Origin: Deinococcus aerolatus
GTDB lineage: Bacteria > Deinococcota > Deinococci > Deinococcales > Deinococcaceae
Direction of reading: 5' to 3'
DNA: 64,000 nucleotides
NCBI RefSeq assembly: GCF_014647055.1
Contig: NZ_BMOL01000001.1
Coordinates: 362,501 to 426,500 of the forward strand
The notes below the pieces were generated by a model that worked only from the letters and a program-made list of their open reading frames with translations, ran no database searches and had not been told where the DNA came from. The stretch's first letter is position 1; each line of letters opens with the position of its first letter. This document shows, one piece after another, positions 46,287-56,852 of this stretch. The position numbers and the translations under genes were made by a program.

Positions 46287-46775
46287 TCAGTACTCGATGC
46301 TCTTGACCTTGTATTTCATCTGCTTGCCGTTGTCCAGATTGACCACGAAGGCCTCGCCCTTCTTGCGGCCCATCAGTTCCTTGCCCACCGGGCTGTCATC
46401 GCTGACGCGGGGCAGGCTTCCGCCGGTGACGCTGGCCTCGGGGGCACTGACCACCATCACCTTCATGTCCTTCTTGGTGGTCTCGTTGCCCAGGACCACA
46501 ATGGCGCCCAGTTCCACGCGGCCATCGTTCTCGTGTTCCTCGATGATGGTGGCCAGGCTCAGGGTGTCTTCCAGCTCATCGATGCGCGCCTCGATGTTCA
46601 TCTTCTCGCGCTTGGCGTCTTCCAGGCCGGTGTCCTCGGTGTCGGCGCTGGTTTCCATCTGTTCTTGCAGGATGCGGGTGGCCTCGGCGAGGCGGGCCTG
46701 CTCCTGGCCAAGGGCACGCTGCAGGCGGTCGTAGCCTTCGCGGGTCAGTCGGACTGTCTTGTTTGCTTGCGTCAC
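46287..46775 (-). CDS. greA: Transcription elongation factor GreA
   Basis: Gre factors enter the RNA polymerase secondary channel and stimulate cleavage of backtracked RNA. The 162 aa protein begins [22 protein letters not shown] and has an N-terminal coiled coil with tip residues [13 protein letters not shown] near residue 42-54, the acidic tip that resembles Thermus GreA (SDDYDDSGLEAAK to my memory), then [26 protein letters not shown] and [23 protein letters not shown]. The tip acids favour GreA over the anti-Gre factor Gfh1. GTG 46775 follows GGAGG by eight bases; the longer in-frame start at 46874 is not needed. Confidence 0.92.
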   Translation of the reverse strand: MTQANKTVRLTREGYDRLQRALGQEQARLAEATRILQEQMETSADTEDTGLEDAKREKMNIEARIDELEDTLSLATIIEEHENDGRVELGAIVVLGNETTKKDMKVMVVSAPEASVTGGSLPRVSDDSPVGKELMGRKKGEAFVVNLDNGKQMKYKVKSIEY

Positions 46776-46898
46776 TGTGGGGCCTCCGTTACGCCGCTGG
46801 GCTTGACCGGCGGGACTGTGTGCAGATCGGGGATGAATCCATGAATGTGAGAGGTAGCGCGCATTGTGGCACAAGCCCCCGCCCCTGACAATCCATGT

Positions 46899-48041
46899 TC
46901 AGGTGACCGGGACCAGGGGCTGGGCCGGGCGCGTCACGCGCAGGGTCCCCCACGTCACCGCCACGAGCACGGCGGCCAGCGCGGCCAGCGACAGCGGAAT
47001 GGCGCCGGGGCCGAAACGTCCGGCCAGCACCCCCAGCACGTAGGGCGCCACGATGCCGCCCACGCTGCCCGAGGTCAGCAGGAACGGCACCCAGCGTGCG
47101 GGCAGACTGCGGGTGCTCCACACCAGCGTGGTCCCGAACACCGGCCCCAGCACCAGCCCCGCCGCAATGTACGCCGCCGGGGCCAGCGCCGTCTGGGTGG
47201 CCGCCAGCCCGGCCACGATGGTCAGGGCCGCGCACCCCAGCACCAGCCGCTCCGGGCGCACCCGCGCGCCGAAGATGCTCATCAGAACGCGGGCCACCGT
47301 CATGCCGCCCCAGTACCCGGCGACGATCACGGCGAACGAGGCGTACCCCAGACTTTGCAGGTGGCGCCCCGCCCACGCCCCGAAGCCCACCTCCAGCCCC
47401 ACGTAGCACGCGATCAGGGCCAGAAAAAAGGCCACCCGCACCCCGGCCCGGCCCGGTGCCGGAGGCAGGGGCTGCTCGTGCATGGCCGGAAACCCCCACA
47501 CCCGCGCGCTGAGCAGCGTCAGTGCGCACAGGGCAGCAACGGTGAGGAAGGGAACGGACAGATTGCCGCCCGCCCCGGCCACCAGCAGCGGTGACAGGAT
47601 GCTGCCCAGCCCGAACACGGCGTTGACCAGATTGACCGCCCGCGTGCCAATACTGGCGTAGGCCGCGTTCAGGCCGCCGCTGACGCCGCCCAGACCGAAG
47701 CCGCCCAGCAGCGCCCCGGCCACCGCCAGCGGCCAGGTGGGGGCCAGCGCCACCAGCGTGACGCCCAGTGCCAGCGTCAGCAGCGCGGCCACCACCACCC
47801 GGCGCAGGCTCAGGCGGATGAGAAGAATGCCCACCAATGGCGGGGCCAGCGCAGACCCCACGAAATGCGCGCTGGCGATGATGCCCACCCCAGCCGTGGA
47901 TACCCCAAAGCGGTCCTGAAACAGCGTGAAGGCGGGGCCATACATCGCCTGAATGACGCCCAGCGTGAAGAACGCCACCGTGCCCGCCGCCAGCAGGGTC
48001 ACGGTCAGGGGCGGCGGGCCAGGCGGGCTCTGGGCAGTCAC
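46899..48041 (-). CDS. MFS transporter
   Basis: This 380 aa protein has about 12 hydrophobic helices and the MFS pattern of paired GG and R-rich loops, including [22 protein letters not shown] between helices 2 and 3. The substrate cannot be read. TACCTT seven bases before the GTG at 48041 indicates a leaderless start. It is not in an operon with greA, since 123 bases separate them, and it faces away from nothing of related function. Confidence 0.85.
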   Translation of the reverse strand: MTAQSPPGPPPLTVTLLAAGTVAFFTLGVIQAMYGPAFTLFQDRFGVSTAGVGIIASAHFVGSALAPPLVGILLIRLSLRRVVVAALLTLALGVTLVALAPTWPLAVAGALLGGFGLGGVSGGLNAAYASIGTRAVNLVNAVFGLGSILSPLLVAGAGGNLSVPFLTVAALCALTLLSARVWGFPAMHEQPLPPAPGRAGVRVAFFLALIACYVGLEVGFGAWAGRHLQSLGYASFAVIVAGYWGGMTVARVLMSIFGARVRPERLVLGCAALTIVAGLAATQTALAPAAYIAAGLVLGPVFGTTLVWSTRSLPARWVPFLLTSGSVGGIVAPYVLGVLAGRFGPGAIPLSLAALAAVLVAVTWGTLRVTRPAQPLVPVT

Positions 48042-48081
48042 GGGGGAGAAGGTAGCACGCCGTCCCCGCGCCCCCCGCCAG

Positions 48082-49083
48082 CTATTTGGGCAGCGAGACC
48101 AGGCTGATCAGCCAGTGGCTGTCCTTGCCGTCTGGCCCCCACTGGTAGCCGACGCTGGGGCCGAGCATGCTGGGAAGCGCGGAACTGCTCAGAAACACGT
48201 CACCGTGGACGTAGGTGTACTTCCCGGTCCAGTTGCGGACCACCCGGCTGCGTACCGCCCCCAGCCGGAAGGCCGAATCCGCGCCGGACAGGCGGTAGGT
48301 AATGTTGAGGGTGCTCTGGCGGTAGTGGCCCAGGCCGAAATCGGGAATCGGGGTGCTGCCCGCCGCCTGCCGCTCCAGGTACAAGGTCTCCAGCAGCATG
48401 CCCGGCACGGGCGAGTAATTGGCGCTGAGGCTCAGGTCGAAACTGGCCTGGGCGCTCCGTTCACTGGGAAAGGTGTACAGCCGCCCGGTCATGCCCACGG
48501 CGGTGTTGATCTTGCCGAAGCGGCGGGGGGCCACGCCGCTGACCTCGCTGTGGCTGTAGGGGGCACTGACCCCCGCCTGCTGCGCCAGCCCCAGTGCGTT
48601 GAACAGCCGGAAGCGCCCCGCATTCTCGCTGTGGGTGTAGCCCAGTGCAAAACGCGACAGCGCCCCCCGGCCCTGAACGAGCCCATTCCACTGGAAGCCC
48701 GAGGCAAGCCACTGGTTCATCTCGGCCCTGGGAACGCCGTTAAACACGCCCACCTGCACCCCCAGGTTCCCGATCTGGGTGCCAATGCCGTACTCCAGCG
48801 CCGTGGGCGTCTTGACCAGCGTGAGGCGCAGGTCTGTGGAAATCGGCATCGGCAGAAAGCGAACGCCAGTGCCGCCGGTGTTGGAGGCCAGCACCTCGAT
48901 ACGGTCAAAGCGGTTGAGGTAGCCGGGCGGCAACTTCAGGCCGAACAGAACGGTGTCCTGGGCGGCGGCGCTGGACACTGCGCCCAGGCCGAGCAGGCAG
49001 GACCCCAGCAGGACGCTCTGAACACTGAAGCGCCGTGAGACACGGGAGGGGAAAACCGGGCGGCGGAAAATCACACCCCCCAT
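48082..49083 (-). CDS. Secreted beta-rich (porin-like) protein, 333 aa
   Basis: I do not recognise a precise family. A signal peptide ([22 protein letters not shown]) is followed by alternating strands rich in Tyr, Gly and aromatic residues: [71 protein letters not shown] and [12 protein letters not shown] at the end. A C-terminal strand ending in a hydrophobic residue is typical of outer membrane barrels, and Deinococcus has an outer envelope layer. The start is uncertain: ATG 49083 or GTG 49074, both before the signal peptide. Confidence 0.65.
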   Translation of the reverse strand: MGGVIFRRPVFPSRVSRRFSVQSVLLGSCLLGLGAVSSAAAQDTVLFGLKLPPGYLNRFDRIEVLASNTGGTGVRFLPMPISTDLRLTLVKTPTALEYGIGTQIGNLGVQVGVFNGVPRAEMNQWLASGFQWNGLVQGRGALSRFALGYTHSENAGRFRLFNALGLAQQAGVSAPYSHSEVSGVAPRRFGKINTAVGMTGRLYTFPSERSAQASFDLSLSANYSPVPGMLLETLYLERQAAGSTPIPDFGLGHYRQSTLNITYRLSGADSAFRLGAVRSRVVRNWTGKYTYVHGDVFLSSSALPSMLGPSVGYQWGPDGKDSHWLISLVSLPK

Positions 49084-49139
49084 CTTGCCAACTTCTCCTT
49101 GCGGCTGCATGACAGTCTGCGCACTGCAGGCGCAAAAAC

Positions 49140-51440
49140 TCACACCCGGATGTTCACCACAGTCACCCCATGCCCGCCCTGGTTGGGTTCGGCGTCGTGG
49201 TAGGACTCCACCTTCTTGTCGTTCTTGAGGTACTCGCGCAGCAGCCGGCGCAGCACACCCTGGCCCTTGCCGTGGACCACCCGCAGCGGCGTTTCCTTGA
49301 GGGCTGAGGCTTCCAGGATCGCGGTGCGCAGTTCCTCGACGGCTTCCTCCACACCCAGGCCGCGCAGTTGCAGTTCTGCGGCAAAGTTGCTGGGGGTGGT
49401 GCCCGCAAAACCGCTGCGCATGCCCTTGCCCTTGGGGGCCGAGGCCTTGACCTCGGGGCGCAGGCGCACGTCGCGGCGCTTGACGCCCACCTTCATGACG
49501 CCCAGCTGCACCACCAGATCGTCGCCGCGCAGTTCCAGCACCTGTCCGCCCGCGTTGTAGGCCGGCACGTCCACCATGTTGCCCACCCGGATCGGATCGC
49601 CGCGTTCCTCACGCACAGCGGGAGCAGGGCGGGCCTTCTGAGCGGCGGTTCGCAGTTCGCGCAGCTCCTGCATGACGCGGGGGCGGGCGCTGTCCTCCTG
49701 GGCACGCGCCCGCAGGGTCCGGACCCGCTCGATGGCGTCGGCGTACAGCGATTCGGCCTTCTGGGCAGCCTCGGCCAGCATCTCGCCCCGGCGGACATCC
49801 AGCGTCTCGCGCTCCTGCCTCACGCGGCCCAGTTCGGCCTCGGCCTCGCGGCGGGCGGCGGCGGTACCCTCCAGCTGGGCAGCCAGCTCGGCCCGCTCGC
49901 GCTCCAGGCCCTCCAGCATGCGCTCCATGATGCCGGCGTCCTCGCCCAGAAGCGAGGTGGCGCGTTCCAGCACGTCTTCCGGCAGGCCCATGCGCTGGGC
50001 AATCGCCAGCGCGTAGCTGCGGCCCGGCTGTCCCACCTGCAGGGCGTAGGTGGGGGCCAGGGTTTCCAGATCGAAGCCCATGCTGGCGTTTTTCAGGCCC
50101 GGCGTTTCCAGCGCGAACAGCTTCAGGGGTGACAGGTGCGAGGTCACGATGCCGCGTGCGTCCTGCGCCAGCAGCGTCTCGATGATGCTCTGGGACAGCG
50201 CCGCGCCCTCGTTGGGATCGGTGCCGCTGCCCAGCTCATCCACCAGCACCAGCGTGTCCGGCGAGGCATACCGCAGCACGTAGCGCAGATGCTTGAGGTG
50301 ACTGGCGAAGGTACTCAGGGACGCCTCAATGCTCTGCTCGTCGCCGATGTCCACCAGCACGTCCGACACGACGGGCAACTTGGCGCTGGCAGCGGCCACG
50401 TACAGCCCGCACTGGTGCATCAGAACGGCCAACCCCAGCGTCTTGAGGGTGGCCGTCTTGCCCCCCATGTTGGGACCGGTGATCAGCAAAACCTTGGTCT
50501 CGCCCAGCCGGATGTCGTTGGGAACGGGATTGTCGATCAGAGGATGCCGCGCCTCGCGCAGGTCGTAGGTGCCATCCGTCACGGCTTCCGGGCGGTTCAG
50601 GCGCCAGTCGCGGGCCAGCCGGGCACGGGCGGCGATCAGGTCCAGCTCGCCAATGGTGGTCAGGGTCATCGGCACGTCGGCGTCGGCGGCCAACAGGCCC
50701 GACAGCTCAATCAGGATGCGGCGGACCTCAGCTTCCTCGTCCAGAATCAGGCGGGTCAGCTCGTTGTTCAGCTGCGTGACCGCCGCCGGTTCCACGAAGT
50801 AGGTCTGGCCGGTGGCACTGGCGTCCACGATGATGCCCTGCACCTGCCCCACGCGGCTGGCCTGAACGGGCAACACGTAGCGGTCCCGGCGAATGGTGAC
50901 GATATTTTCCTGCAGGATATCGGCCCATTTTTCCAGCGTGGCGGCCAGCCGCTCGCGGATGCGCCCGCGCAGCGGCTCGATGCGCTTGCGAAGGTCGCGC
51001 AGACGGTGGCTGGCATCGTCGCGCACGCCGCCGTCGCGGTCCAGCGCCGACAGCACCCGCCGGATCAGCTCGGAGTGTTCGCCCAGGCCGAGGGCCACCT
51101 CGCGCAGCGGGCCGCGTGAATTGGCGTTGATGGCCCGCTTGACGGTCATCGCGCCGTCCAGGGAATACGCCGACGTCAGCAACTCCTGACCGCTCAGCAC
51201 GCGCCCGTCCTGCGTGCGGGCGTGCAGCTCACGGATGTCCTGAATGCCGCCCAGGGAGAGGCTGACGCCGAACAGGGCGTCTTCCACCTCGTCAAGCTCG
51301 CGGGCTATGCGGCCTGGATCGCCGGAAGGCGACAGCGCCCGCGCCCGCTCTGCGCCCAGCGACGTGCTGCTGCGCTCGGCGAGGGCGTCACGGATACGGG
51401 GAAAATCCAGGGCGGTCAGGGCACGGGCATCGAACGGCAT
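49140..51440 (-). CDS. mutS2: Endonuclease MutS2
   Basis: MutS2 is an ATPase with a C-terminal Smr nuclease domain that suppresses homologous recombination or aids ribosome collision rescue. The 766 aa protein has the clamp and core regions, Walker [17 protein letters not shown] near residue 323, the MSH motif and Walker [19 protein letters not shown] near residue 400, a long coiled coil, and the Smr domain from about residue 690 with [15 protein letters not shown] and [14 protein letters not shown]. The Smr LDxRG motif reads LQLRG, so the usual Asp is Gln. ATG 51440 is chosen; ATG 51455 is possible. Confidence 0.95.
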   Translation of the reverse strand: MPFDARALTALDFPRIRDALAERSSTSLGAERARALSPSGDPGRIARELDEVEDALFGVSLSLGGIQDIRELHARTQDGRVLSGQELLTSAYSLDGAMTVKRAINANSRGPLREVALGLGEHSELIRRVLSALDRDGGVRDDASHRLRDLRKRIEPLRGRIRERLAATLEKWADILQENIVTIRRDRYVLPVQASRVGQVQGIIVDASATGQTYFVEPAAVTQLNNELTRLILDEEAEVRRILIELSGLLAADADVPMTLTTIGELDLIAARARLARDWRLNRPEAVTDGTYDLREARHPLIDNPVPNDIRLGETKVLLITGPNMGGKTATLKTLGLAVLMHQCGLYVAAASAKLPVVSDVLVDIGDEQSIEASLSTFASHLKHLRYVLRYASPDTLVLVDELGSGTDPNEGAALSQSIIETLLAQDARGIVTSHLSPLKLFALETPGLKNASMGFDLETLAPTYALQVGQPGRSYALAIAQRMGLPEDVLERATSLLGEDAGIMERMLEGLERERAELAAQLEGTAAARREAEAELGRVRQERETLDVRRGEMLAEAAQKAESLYADAIERVRTLRARAQEDSARPRVMQELRELRTAAQKARPAPAVREERGDPIRVGNMVDVPAYNAGGQVLELRGDDLVVQLGVMKVGVKRRDVRLRPEVKASAPKGKGMRSGFAGTTPSNFAAELQLRGLGVEEAVEELRTAILEASALKETPLRVVHGKGQGVLRRLLREYLKNDKKVESYHDAEPNQGGHGVTVVNIRV

Positions 51441-51525
51441 CTCAGGAAGGAGCATAACAACGCGGGGGCCACCAAATCGTGCGCCTTGTGGCTTAGAGGG
51501 CCAGACTGCGCTTTAAGTTGCCGTC

Positions 51526-51853
51526 ATGAAACTGGCCGAGGCCCTGATCGAATGCGCGGCCCTGTAAATAACGCGCCGCCCGGCTTGAGGAGCGCATCGT
51601 CAGGAACATGCTGGCGCAGGAAGGTCAGACGCCACCCTAAGACCCGGCCCCCTTGCTTGCGGAGTTCATGGCAATGACGGAGACGCAGGAACTGCTAATT
51701 GCGGGCATTCACCGGGCCAACCTGAGCGCCACGCTGCCGGACGGAATGGGGGCCTGACCACCGCCCTGACCCGCCGCCACAGCGTCCGAGCGCCAGGCCC
51801 GCTACAGCAGCAGCGAGGTTCGCATTCTGTTCGTGGTGTTCAGTTTCCCCTGA
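51526..51853 (+). pseudogene. DIP1984-family gene remnant
   Basis: The sequence starts MKLAEALIE at ATG 51526, the usual beginning of this family, meets TAA, then in another frame reads RLEERIVRNMLAQEGQTPP-stop-DPAPLLAEF...LLIAGIHRANLSATLPDG, then two more stops, and finally ATASERQARYSSSEVR. These are the successive conserved blocks of DIP1984 proteins as I know them (for example RLxRNxxxQEGxTPAEDPxxLL and the RYSRSEVR block), with parts between them missing. The end overlaps the last bases of the reductase gene on the other strand. Multiple stops and deletions make it a clear pseudogene. Confidence 0.8.
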
Positions 51854-53390
51854 GCCGCTCCGCCAGACTGAAGGCCCCCTGCCTGATCTCGTCTGCGCCC
51901 GGCGCACGCCCCAGCCGCAGCAACTCCTCGAAGGCGGCCAGGTCCTTGTCCATACCCATGCCGCTGGCCGCCACGGCCAGGCCGTCCTTGAAGGCAAACT
52001 CGATGAACTCCAGTTCGTCCAGATTGCCCCAGAGGTGAGTGTCGTCCAGGCTCTCGGCGTGGCCCACGTAGCGCAGGCTCTTGCCGTGCTGCTGCGTCCA
52101 GAAGAACGGCACGCGCCTGTCCATCGGTTCCAGACCAGAAGATTCCAGAATGCTCTGCGCGGCAGTCATGCCCTCCTGCAGGGCCACGCGCCAGTGTTCC
52201 ACGCGCATCTCGCCCAGCACGGTGGGGGTCAGGGCAATGTCGCCCACAGCGTAGACACCCGGCGCGGCCAGCAACTCTGCGTTCACCGGTACGGCTCCCC
52301 TGTCATTGGCGAGGTCTGAGAGCAGCCCCGAATTGGGCTTCACGCCAATGCCCAGCAGTACCAGATCGGCCCTGACGCTCTCGCCGCTTTTCAGGCACAC
52401 GGCCTCGGCCTTGCCTGAACCTTCGATGGCCGTCACCCTGGCGTCCAGATGGAACTTTACGCCGTTGTCCTCGTGCAGCTTGCGGATGGCGCGGCCCACT
52501 TTCGGCGTGACGGCGCGCCCCATAATCTCGGCGTCCAGTCCGATCACCGTGACTGAGGCTGCGCTCTGGGCCAGACTGGACGCCGCCTCCAGACCAATGA
52601 AACTGGAGCCGATGATCACGACGTTTTTGCCCTGGGCCGCCGCCTTCAACACTTCAGCGTCGTGGAAGGAGCGCAGATGGTACTGGCCGCCCAGCTCCGC
52701 GCCTGGGATGTTCAGGGTGTTGGGCGTCGCGCCTGTTGCCACGATGACGGTGTCAAAGCCCAGAGTCTCGCCGCCCAGCTGCACCTCGCGGGCGTCCCGG
52801 TCCAGCCCCGAGACCTTGACGCCCTCGCGCAGGTCAATGTCGTTGTCCTGCGCCCAGTCGGCCCCTCCCAGCGCGAGCCTGTCGGCGGGCCTCCTGCCGC
52901 CCAGATACCCCTTGCTCAGGGCGGTGCGGTCATAGGGAGCGCGGTTCTCGGCGCTCAGCATGGTGACCTTGCCCGCGTAGCCGCCGTCTCGCAGCGTCTG
53001 TGCCGCCATGAAGCCCGCCGCGCCTCCACCGACGATGACGGTGTGGTGGTCGTCGTGACTGGGTCTGGGCGCTGGCGGTTTGATTTCCTCGTTCAACTCG
53101 ACGCTCAGGCTCTCGCCGTCACGCTTCACCCGGTACTGCTTCAAGCCTTCCAGGGCAGGCGGCTCAATCAAGGAACCGTCGCCCGCGTGGAAGGTCGCGT
53201 GGTGCCACGGGCAGACGATGCGGGCGCCGCAGCGCACCCCCTGGCCCAGATCGGCCCCGGCGTGGGGGCACAGCGCATCGAAGGCACGGACCTCGTCGCC
53301 GTCGCGGGTTACCAGGACTTTCTGCTCGCCCAGCTCGAAGGTGTGCATCCCGCCGTCCGGTACGTCACGGGCCTTGAAGGTCAGGGTCAT
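51840..53390 (-). CDS. FAD-dependent NAD(P)H reductase with N-terminal Rieske domain (AIFM3-like)
   Basis: The protein of 516 aa passes electrons from NAD(P)H through FAD to a Rieske iron-sulfur cluster or a partner protein. Residues about 1-105 are a Rieske domain with CPHAGADLG (Cys41, His43) and CPWHH (Cys60, His63), and residues 115-510 a pyridine nucleotide-disulfide oxidoreductase core with FAD motif VIVGGGAAGFMAA, NAD motif VIIGSSFIGLEAA and FAD motif YAVGDIA. A redox-active Cys pair is not seen. It resembles ferredoxin reductases and human AIFM3. GGAGG seven bases upstream fixes ATG 53390, which overlaps the upstream hydrolase stop (ATGA). Confidence 0.92.
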   Translation of the reverse strand: MTLTFKARDVPDGGMHTFELGEQKVLVTRDGDEVRAFDALCPHAGADLGQGVRCGARIVCPWHHATFHAGDGSLIEPPALEGLKQYRVKRDGESLSVELNEEIKPPAPRPSHDDHHTVIVGGGAAGFMAAQTLRDGGYAGKVTMLSAENRAPYDRTALSKGYLGGRRPADRLALGGADWAQDNDIDLREGVKVSGLDRDAREVQLGGETLGFDTVIVATGATPNTLNIPGAELGGQYHLRSFHDAEVLKAAAQGKNVVIIGSSFIGLEAASSLAQSAASVTVIGLDAEIMGRAVTPKVGRAIRKLHEDNGVKFHLDARVTAIEGSGKAEAVCLKSGESVRADLVLLGIGVKPNSGLLSDLANDRGAVPVNAELLAAPGVYAVGDIALTPTVLGEMRVEHWRVALQEGMTAAQSILESSGLEPMDRRVPFFWTQQHGKSLRYVGHAESLDDTHLWGNLDELEFIEFAFKDGLAVAASGMGMDKDLAAFEELLRLGRAPGADEIRQGAFSLAERLRGN

Positions 53391-54097
53391 GGTCGTTCCT
53401 CCGTGGCTTGAAGAAGCTCCAGCACGGCCTGCGGGTCTTCCAGCGGAATCAGGTGGCCGCTGCCGCGAATGGCCACCGCGCGGGCCTGGGGCCACCGTGC
53501 CAGCACTTCCGCGCGGATGGTCCCGGGCGAGATGGCCGGGTCGTCTTCCGAATACAGGACGGTGATAGGCAGATCGAGGCCGCCGAGTTGGCCGGAGATG
53601 TCCTCGCGGCTGCCCACGTCGGGCCAGGCCACCCAGGCGTCGTGGCTGGCCCGCAGACCATCCGAGATGAGGTGCGCGAAATCCTGTTCGGGAACGGGTT
53701 GGCGGGTGATGTCGTGATACTGGGTGCCCAGGGCAGCGCGGTCCCCGTGGGCGGCGCGGAGCGTTGCGCGGGCTGGCGGGTCCATCGGTTCGGGCGTGGG
53801 CGGCGAGGGAGCGATCAGAACCAGTTCGGATATCAGTTCGGGATGCCGGGCGGCCAGCCGCAGGGCCACCTTGCCGCCCATCGAATGCGCCGCCACGCGG
53901 TAAGGCCCGCCACCTGCCTCGCGCAGCGCTCCGGCGAGAGCCTGCGCCATGTCTTCTACCGTCTGTCCAGCCTTGCCAGCGTCAGCCGCGTCCCCGAAAC
54001 CGGGCAGGTCAACGGCCTGCGCCTCCAGGCCTTCCAGCACCCGCCGCCAGACGTGGCGCGAGGTGCCGAAGCCATGAACCAGAACGAGGGGCGTCAT
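53387..54097 (-). CDS. Alpha/beta hydrolase, 236 aa
   Basis: A small alpha/beta-fold hydrolase with nucleophile elbow AAHSMGGKVALRLA (Ser near residue 83), oxyanion start VHGFGTSRHVW, Asp in LYSEDDPAIS and His in GSGHLIP at the end. The substrate is unknown. It lies in a chain with a Gfo/Idh dehydrogenase and a Rieske reductase; an esterase or lactonase step in the same pathway is possible. The ATG 54097 sits one base after the upstream TAG, a coupled arrangement. Confidence 0.85.
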   Translation of the reverse strand: MTPLVLVHGFGTSRHVWRRVLEGLEAQAVDLPGFGDAADAGKAGQTVEDMAQALAGALREAGGGPYRVAAHSMGGKVALRLAARHPELISELVLIAPSPPTPEPMDPPARATLRAAHGDRAALGTQYHDITRQPVPEQDFAHLISDGLRASHDAWVAWPDVGSREDISGQLGGLDLPITVLYSEDDPAISPGTIRAEVLARWPQARAVAIRGSGHLIPLEDPQAVLELLQATEERP

Positions 54098-54098
54098 G

Positions 54099-55241
54099 CT
54101 ACGCCCGATCGGCGAAATCCCGGTTCGGCAGCGGGCCCCGAAAGGCGTCCTTTTTCTCTACCGCTTCAAGTTTGATGGGTCTGCCCTCGCGCGCCGACTG
54201 GTAGATGGCGGCCATCAGCCGCTGGTCCTGCAGCCCCTCCTCGCCGGGGGTGAACGGCTCACGGTCCTCCTTGATGCAGGCCGAGAAATGATCGATTTCC
54301 AGGGCGAACTGATCGGTTTCAGGCAGGCGGTGTTCGGTGATGGTGTCGGCGCGGCTGACCAACAGGCGCAGGTTGGTGTAGTCGAAAGCGGGGTCCAGCG
54401 TCAGGCGGGCGTCTGCGCCGAACACGTCCAGCGTGCGGGCATGCGCCGCGCCGTAGGAGCACGAGCAGTGCGCGATCACGCCGCTGGGAAAGGTCATCTG
54501 CCACGCCACCGTTTCCTCGACTTCCGCGAAGCGTTCGTCTCCAGGCGTGCTGAAGGTCTGGGCGTAGACTTCAGACGGCTCCTCGGCCAACAGGAAGCGG
54601 ATGGTGTTCAGGCAGTACAGGCCCACGTCCAGCAGCGAGCCGCCGCCGGCCAGCGCGTCCTTGAGGCGCCACTGCCCGTCGTTCGGCTCCACCTGCACGT
54701 TGACCGAGTGGATCAGCTTGATCTGGCCCAGGTCGCCCCCCTGAATCAGGTCACGCGCCCGCCAGTGGTGCGGGGTGTACTGGCAGCGGTAGGCCGTCAT
54801 CAGCCGGACGCCGTGTTCGGCGCAGACCCTCACCATCGCCTCCGCATCCTCGGAGGTGGCGGCCAGCGGCTTCTCGCACAGCACATGCTTGCCGATTTTT
54901 GCGGCCCGCTCGGTGTACTCGCGGTGCAGGCTGTTGGGCAGCACGATGTAGACGGCGTGCACGTCGTCGCGGGACTGGAGTTCCTCGAAGCGGTCATAGT
55001 CGTAGGCGTCGGCGTCGGTCAGGCCGTAGGCGCGGGCCGCCGCCACCGCCTTCTCGTGGTCATCGCTGACCACCGCTGCCAGCCTGGAGCGCTGGCCCAC
55101 CGCGAAGGCGGGCAGCAACTCGTCGATGGTCAGCGTGCCGATGCCCAGCACGGCGTAGCCCACCTGCTGCGTCCTGGCATCGGGCAGCGGCTGGAGGTCT
55201 TTGCGTTCGGCGCCGTTCTCACTGGTCTTTTCACTGGTCAT
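54099..55241 (-). CDS. Gfo/Idh/MocA family oxidoreductase
   Basis: An NAD(P)-dependent sugar or polyol dehydrogenase of 380 aa. The N-terminal Rossmann motif is VGYAVLGIGTLTIDELLPAF, and the family marks IVLPNSLHREYTERAAKIGKHVLCEKPLA (with the EKP catalytic Lys) and LLDVGLYCLNTIRFLLAEEP (the DVG...Y/H site) are all seen. It is close to the glucose-fructose oxidoreductase type. AAAGGAG four bases before ATG 55241 fixes the start. It is downstream of the GMC oxidoreductase by 72 bases. Confidence 0.92.
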   Translation of the reverse strand: MTSEKTSENGAERKDLQPLPDARTQQVGYAVLGIGTLTIDELLPAFAVGQRSRLAAVVSDDHEKAVAAARAYGLTDADAYDYDRFEELQSRDDVHAVYIVLPNSLHREYTERAAKIGKHVLCEKPLAATSEDAEAMVRVCAEHGVRLMTAYRCQYTPHHWRARDLIQGGDLGQIKLIHSVNVQVEPNDGQWRLKDALAGGGSLLDVGLYCLNTIRFLLAEEPSEVYAQTFSTPGDERFAEVEETVAWQMTFPSGVIAHCSCSYGAAHARTLDVFGADARLTLDPAFDYTNLRLLVSRADTITEHRLPETDQFALEIDHFSACIKEDREPFTPGEEGLQDQRLMAAIYQSAREGRPIKLEAVEKKDAFRGPLPNRDFADRA

Positions 55242-55313
55242 GGGACTCCTTTCTTGGGCTTCTGGAGAGAAGAGGGTGGGGGACCTGGGCACAGGCAGGA
55301 CGCGAGAGCCGCC

Positions 55314-56852
55314 CTATCCTTTCAACCCGCCCAGCAGGGCGTCTGCCGTCCGCAGGCTCAGGGCCATCTGGGTCAGGGCGGGGTTGACGCTCAGGGAACT
55401 GGGGAAGGTGGAGTTGTCGCAGATCCACAGGTTCTCTATGTCGTGCGTGCGGCCATCCGGGTTCACGACGCTGGTGGCGGGATCGGTGCCCATGCGGGCC
55501 GTGCCCAGCGTGTGCGCGGCGCGCGGCAGCGCCCACACGTCCCGCGCGCCAATGCGGCCCCACAGGTCACGCATCAGCGCCTCGGCGTGGACGGTCATGC
55601 GCTTCTCGTTCTCTCCAAAGGAGAAGTGCACGCGTGGTTTGGGCAGCCCGCGCCCGTCAAGCTCGTCCGAGAGTTCCAGACGGTTGTGCTCATAGGGCAG
55701 ACACTCCCCCAGCACGTTGATACCGGCGACGTGGTTGTAGCCGCTCAGGTGCTGGATTAGCTCTGGCCCCCACGTCAGCGTGCCGCGTGCGTACTGGGTG
55801 GCGTAGGTCACGGGCATCACGCCCAGCGACTGCAGCAGGTAACCGCCGATCAGCCCCGGCACGCGGTGGGTGTCCTCGCTGATCAGGCCGCCGGGAATGC
55901 CCTTGTAGGGGCGCAGGTCATCGTCCACCTGCCCCCAGACCTGCACGCCCACATGCGCCATGAAGTTGCGCCCCACCTGCCCGCTGCTGTTGGCCAGCCC
56001 GTTCATCAGCAGCAGGCGCGGCGTTTCCACCGCCCCGGCGGCGAGGATGACCGTTCTGGCAGACAGGTGTTCCAGCCGGTCTCCGCGCACGAACTCCGCG
56101 CCGGTCACGTGCCCGCCCCGCATGGTCAGAGATGTGACCTGAGCGCCGTCCACGATCTGCGCGCCAAGCGATTCGGCCAGCGCCAGAAACGTCACGTCCA
56201 TGCTGGCCTTGGCCCCCACCGAGCAGCCCGCCTGACAGAACCCCCGGTTGGTGCAGGTGTGGCGCGTGCCGTAGCCGGGCTGCTCCTGCGGGCGGCTCAG
56301 GGCGGCGTTGGCAGCGGGCGAGGTCCGCATGCCGATCTCGGCGCAGGCCCGCTGCATCAGCCGGGCGGCCCCGTTCAGTGGCAGCGGGGGGTGGCGGTAG
56401 GGACGCCTGCGCTGCGGTCCCCAGGGGTACTCGGCTGGACCGGACACGCCCAGAAAGTACTCCAGCTCGTCGTAGTAGGGCTCCAGCTCGGCAAATTCCA
56501 GCGGCCAGTCCTCGCCCTGCCCGAACTCGGTTTTCAGCCTCAAGTCGTCCGGCTGGGCACGCGGCGTGTAGGCGGTGTAGTGCAGGGTGCTGCCGCCCAC
56601 GCCGCGCCCGCTGTTGTTGCGCCCGAAGGACACCGGGTCCTTGCCGGCCGCCAGCCGCTCGTCCATCCAGAACAGCCCGGCCTGCGCGACCTCGTCGGTG
56701 GCAATGCCTTCCGGAGGATGGCGCACGCCCGCCTCCAGCGCGGCCACCTTCAGGCCCGCCGACGCCAGCCGCGCCAGGAGCGGTGCGCCGCCCGCGCCCG
56801 TACCAATCACCAGCACGTCCAGATCGGTGGGCAGCGCGTCAGTGGGGGCCAT
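55314..56852 (-). CDS. GMC family FAD oxidoreductase
   Basis: A 512 aa flavoprotein of the glucose-methanol-choline family. It has the FAD motif VIGTGAGGAPLLARLASAGLKVAALEAG near the N-terminus, GVGGSTLHYTAYTPRAQ, and the C-terminal catalytic His region DNSTFPSSLSVNPALTQMALSLR. Cysteine-rich residues near 200 (RHTCTNRGFCQAGCSVGAK) look like the insert of the membrane-linked sugar dehydrogenases. GAGG six bases before ATG 56852 fixes the start, which overlaps the upstream gene by 14 bases. With the gluconate 2-dehydrogenase subunit 3-like protein it should form one enzyme. Confidence 0.9.
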   Translation of the reverse strand: MAPTDALPTDLDVLVIGTGAGGAPLLARLASAGLKVAALEAGVRHPPEGIATDEVAQAGLFWMDERLAAGKDPVSFGRNNSGRGVGGSTLHYTAYTPRAQPDDLRLKTEFGQGEDWPLEFAELEPYYDELEYFLGVSGPAEYPWGPQRRRPYRHPPLPLNGAARLMQRACAEIGMRTSPAANAALSRPQEQPGYGTRHTCTNRGFCQAGCSVGAKASMDVTFLALAESLGAQIVDGAQVTSLTMRGGHVTGAEFVRGDRLEHLSARTVILAAGAVETPRLLLMNGLANSSGQVGRNFMAHVGVQVWGQVDDDLRPYKGIPGGLISEDTHRVPGLIGGYLLQSLGVMPVTYATQYARGTLTWGPELIQHLSGYNHVAGINVLGECLPYEHNRLELSDELDGRGLPKPRVHFSFGENEKRMTVHAEALMRDLWGRIGARDVWALPRAAHTLGTARMGTDPATSVVNPDGRTHDIENLWICDNSTFPSSLSVNPALTQMALSLRTADALLGGLKG

